A stretch of DNA of 64,000 nt from Actinopolymorpha alba DSM 45243 (GTDB taxonomy: Bacteria > Actinomycetota > Actinomycetes > Propionibacteriales > Actinopolymorphaceae), in the NCBI RefSeq assembly GCF_000373925.1, contig NZ_KB892801.1, forward strand, positions 62,001-126,000. Direction: 5' to 3'. The notes beneath the pieces were generated by a model. That model saw only the letters and a program-made list of their open reading frames with translations. It was not told where the DNA came from and ran no database searches. The position numbers and the translations under genes were made by a program. Positions 63,656-64,000 of the stretch are shown here, piece by piece (the first letter of the stretch is position 1; each line of letters starts with the position of its first letter).

Positions 63656-64000
63656 GCAACGGCGTCGCGCTGCTGGTGGCTCTGGTGTTGCTGGCCGGCA
63701 ACGCGTTCTTCGTCGGCGCGGAGTTCGCGCTCGTGTCAGTACGCCGCAGCCAGATCGAGCCCCTGGTCGAGAAGGGCTCCCGGCGGGCCCGCGCGACCAT
63801 GTGGGCGATCCGCCGGGTCTCGCTCATGATGGCGGGCGCGCAGCTTGGCATCACCCTGTGCACCGTCGGCCTCGGCGCGGTGGCCGAACCCGCGGTGGCG
63901 CACCTCCTCGAACCCGCGTTCCACTCCCTCGGCCTGCCCGCGGCGGCGGTCCATCCGGTCGCGCTCACGATCGCGTTGGTGATCGTGGTGGCGCTCCACG
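63652..64000 (+). CDS. Second CNNM/CorC-type membrane protein (partial, runs off the window)
   Basis: Starts at ATG 63652, overlapping the stop of the previous gene, and continues past the window end; 116 residues are visible. LVALVLLAGNAFFVGAEFAL and the pattern SRRARATMWAIRRVSLMMAG, AQLGITLCTVGLGAVAEP parallel the DUF21 region of the upstream paralogue. CBS and CorC_HlyC domains are expected downstream. Tandem CNNM pairs with coupled translation are common in actinobacteria. Confidence 0.9.
   Translation, partial: MSNGVALLVALVLLAGNAFFVGAEFALVSVRRSQIEPLVEKGSRRARATMWAIRRVSLMMAGAQLGITLCTVGLGAVAEPAVAHLLEPAFHSLGLPAAAVHPVALTIALVIVVALH

Overview
The window is GC-rich DNA of an actinomycete. Support comes from Lsr2, a DUF3180/DUF1707/DUF2795 repertoire, a RamB-type regulator facing isocitrate lyase, many GTG starts and a conserved actinobacterial core gene order. 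Carbohydrate genes (GH78 rhamnosidase, Gfo/Idh/MocA oxidoreductase) would suit a soil member of the Actinopolymorpha/Kribbella kind, but that placement is a guess. I see no rRNA, tRNA, CRISPR array, prophage or intact insertion sequence.

Layout. 0-5 kb: an AraC regulator divergent from a PhyH dioxygenase, a RipA-like NlpC/P60 hydrolase, an acetyltransferase and a SAM hydrolase. 5-19 kb: the conserved block ppa, dacB, DUF2342 metalloprotease, tilS, hpt, ftsH, folE, folP-folB-folK and DUF3180, interrupted by a DJ-1/PfpI gene, a DUF2795 gene and an Ag85-like esterase. 20-27 kb: a Tat-exported M20 hydrolase, a solitary complex I NuoD paralogue, two coupled bacterial PH-domain membrane proteins, a MidA/NDUFAF7-type methyltransferase and a ClpC2-like protein with only the Clp N domain. 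27-33 kb: a histidine kinase/response regulator pair followed by a MacB-like ABC exporter and two DUF1707 paralogues. 34-43 kb: coaX, an STAS protein with an unusual active site, a GntR/GDPD pair, lysS, lsr2 and clpC. 43-55 kb: mutY, disA and radA, with sugar-metabolism genes lying between them, then trmO, a methyltransferase, a Cys-rich protein and ppx. 55-64 kb: a BadF-type kinase, a TIM-barrel isomerase, an SGNH hydrolase, aceA/ramB and two CNNM/CBS membrane proteins, the last cut by the window end.

How genes work together. FolE, FolP, FolB and FolK make most of the tetrahydropterin/folate path. TilS, LysS and TrmO serve tRNA. FtsH, ClpC and the Clp-N protein serve proteolysis. MutY, DisA and RadA serve DNA integrity and c-di-AMP signalling. 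AceA and the RamB-like regulator control the glyoxylate shunt.

The most unusual feature is non-coding. The long convergent gene junctions (19.75-20.17, 35.09-35.58, 50.07-50.94 and 58.71-58.98 kb) are packed with long inverted repeats from at least six families. Copies of one family recur at different junctions in different combinations and orientations. One family keeps a fixed hairpin tip (GCCCA, a CGCGCG-like loop, TGGGC) while its outer stem differs in sequence from copy to copy yet mostly stays self-complementary. A second theme is short tandem duplications (16-24 bp) at gene borders that carry the stop codon or start region of the adjacent gene. Among proteins, the NuoD paralogue is the most striking: the quinone-site Tyr of canonical complex I is Trp, and the gene sits beside a homologue of the enzyme that methylates the mitochondrial NuoD counterpart.
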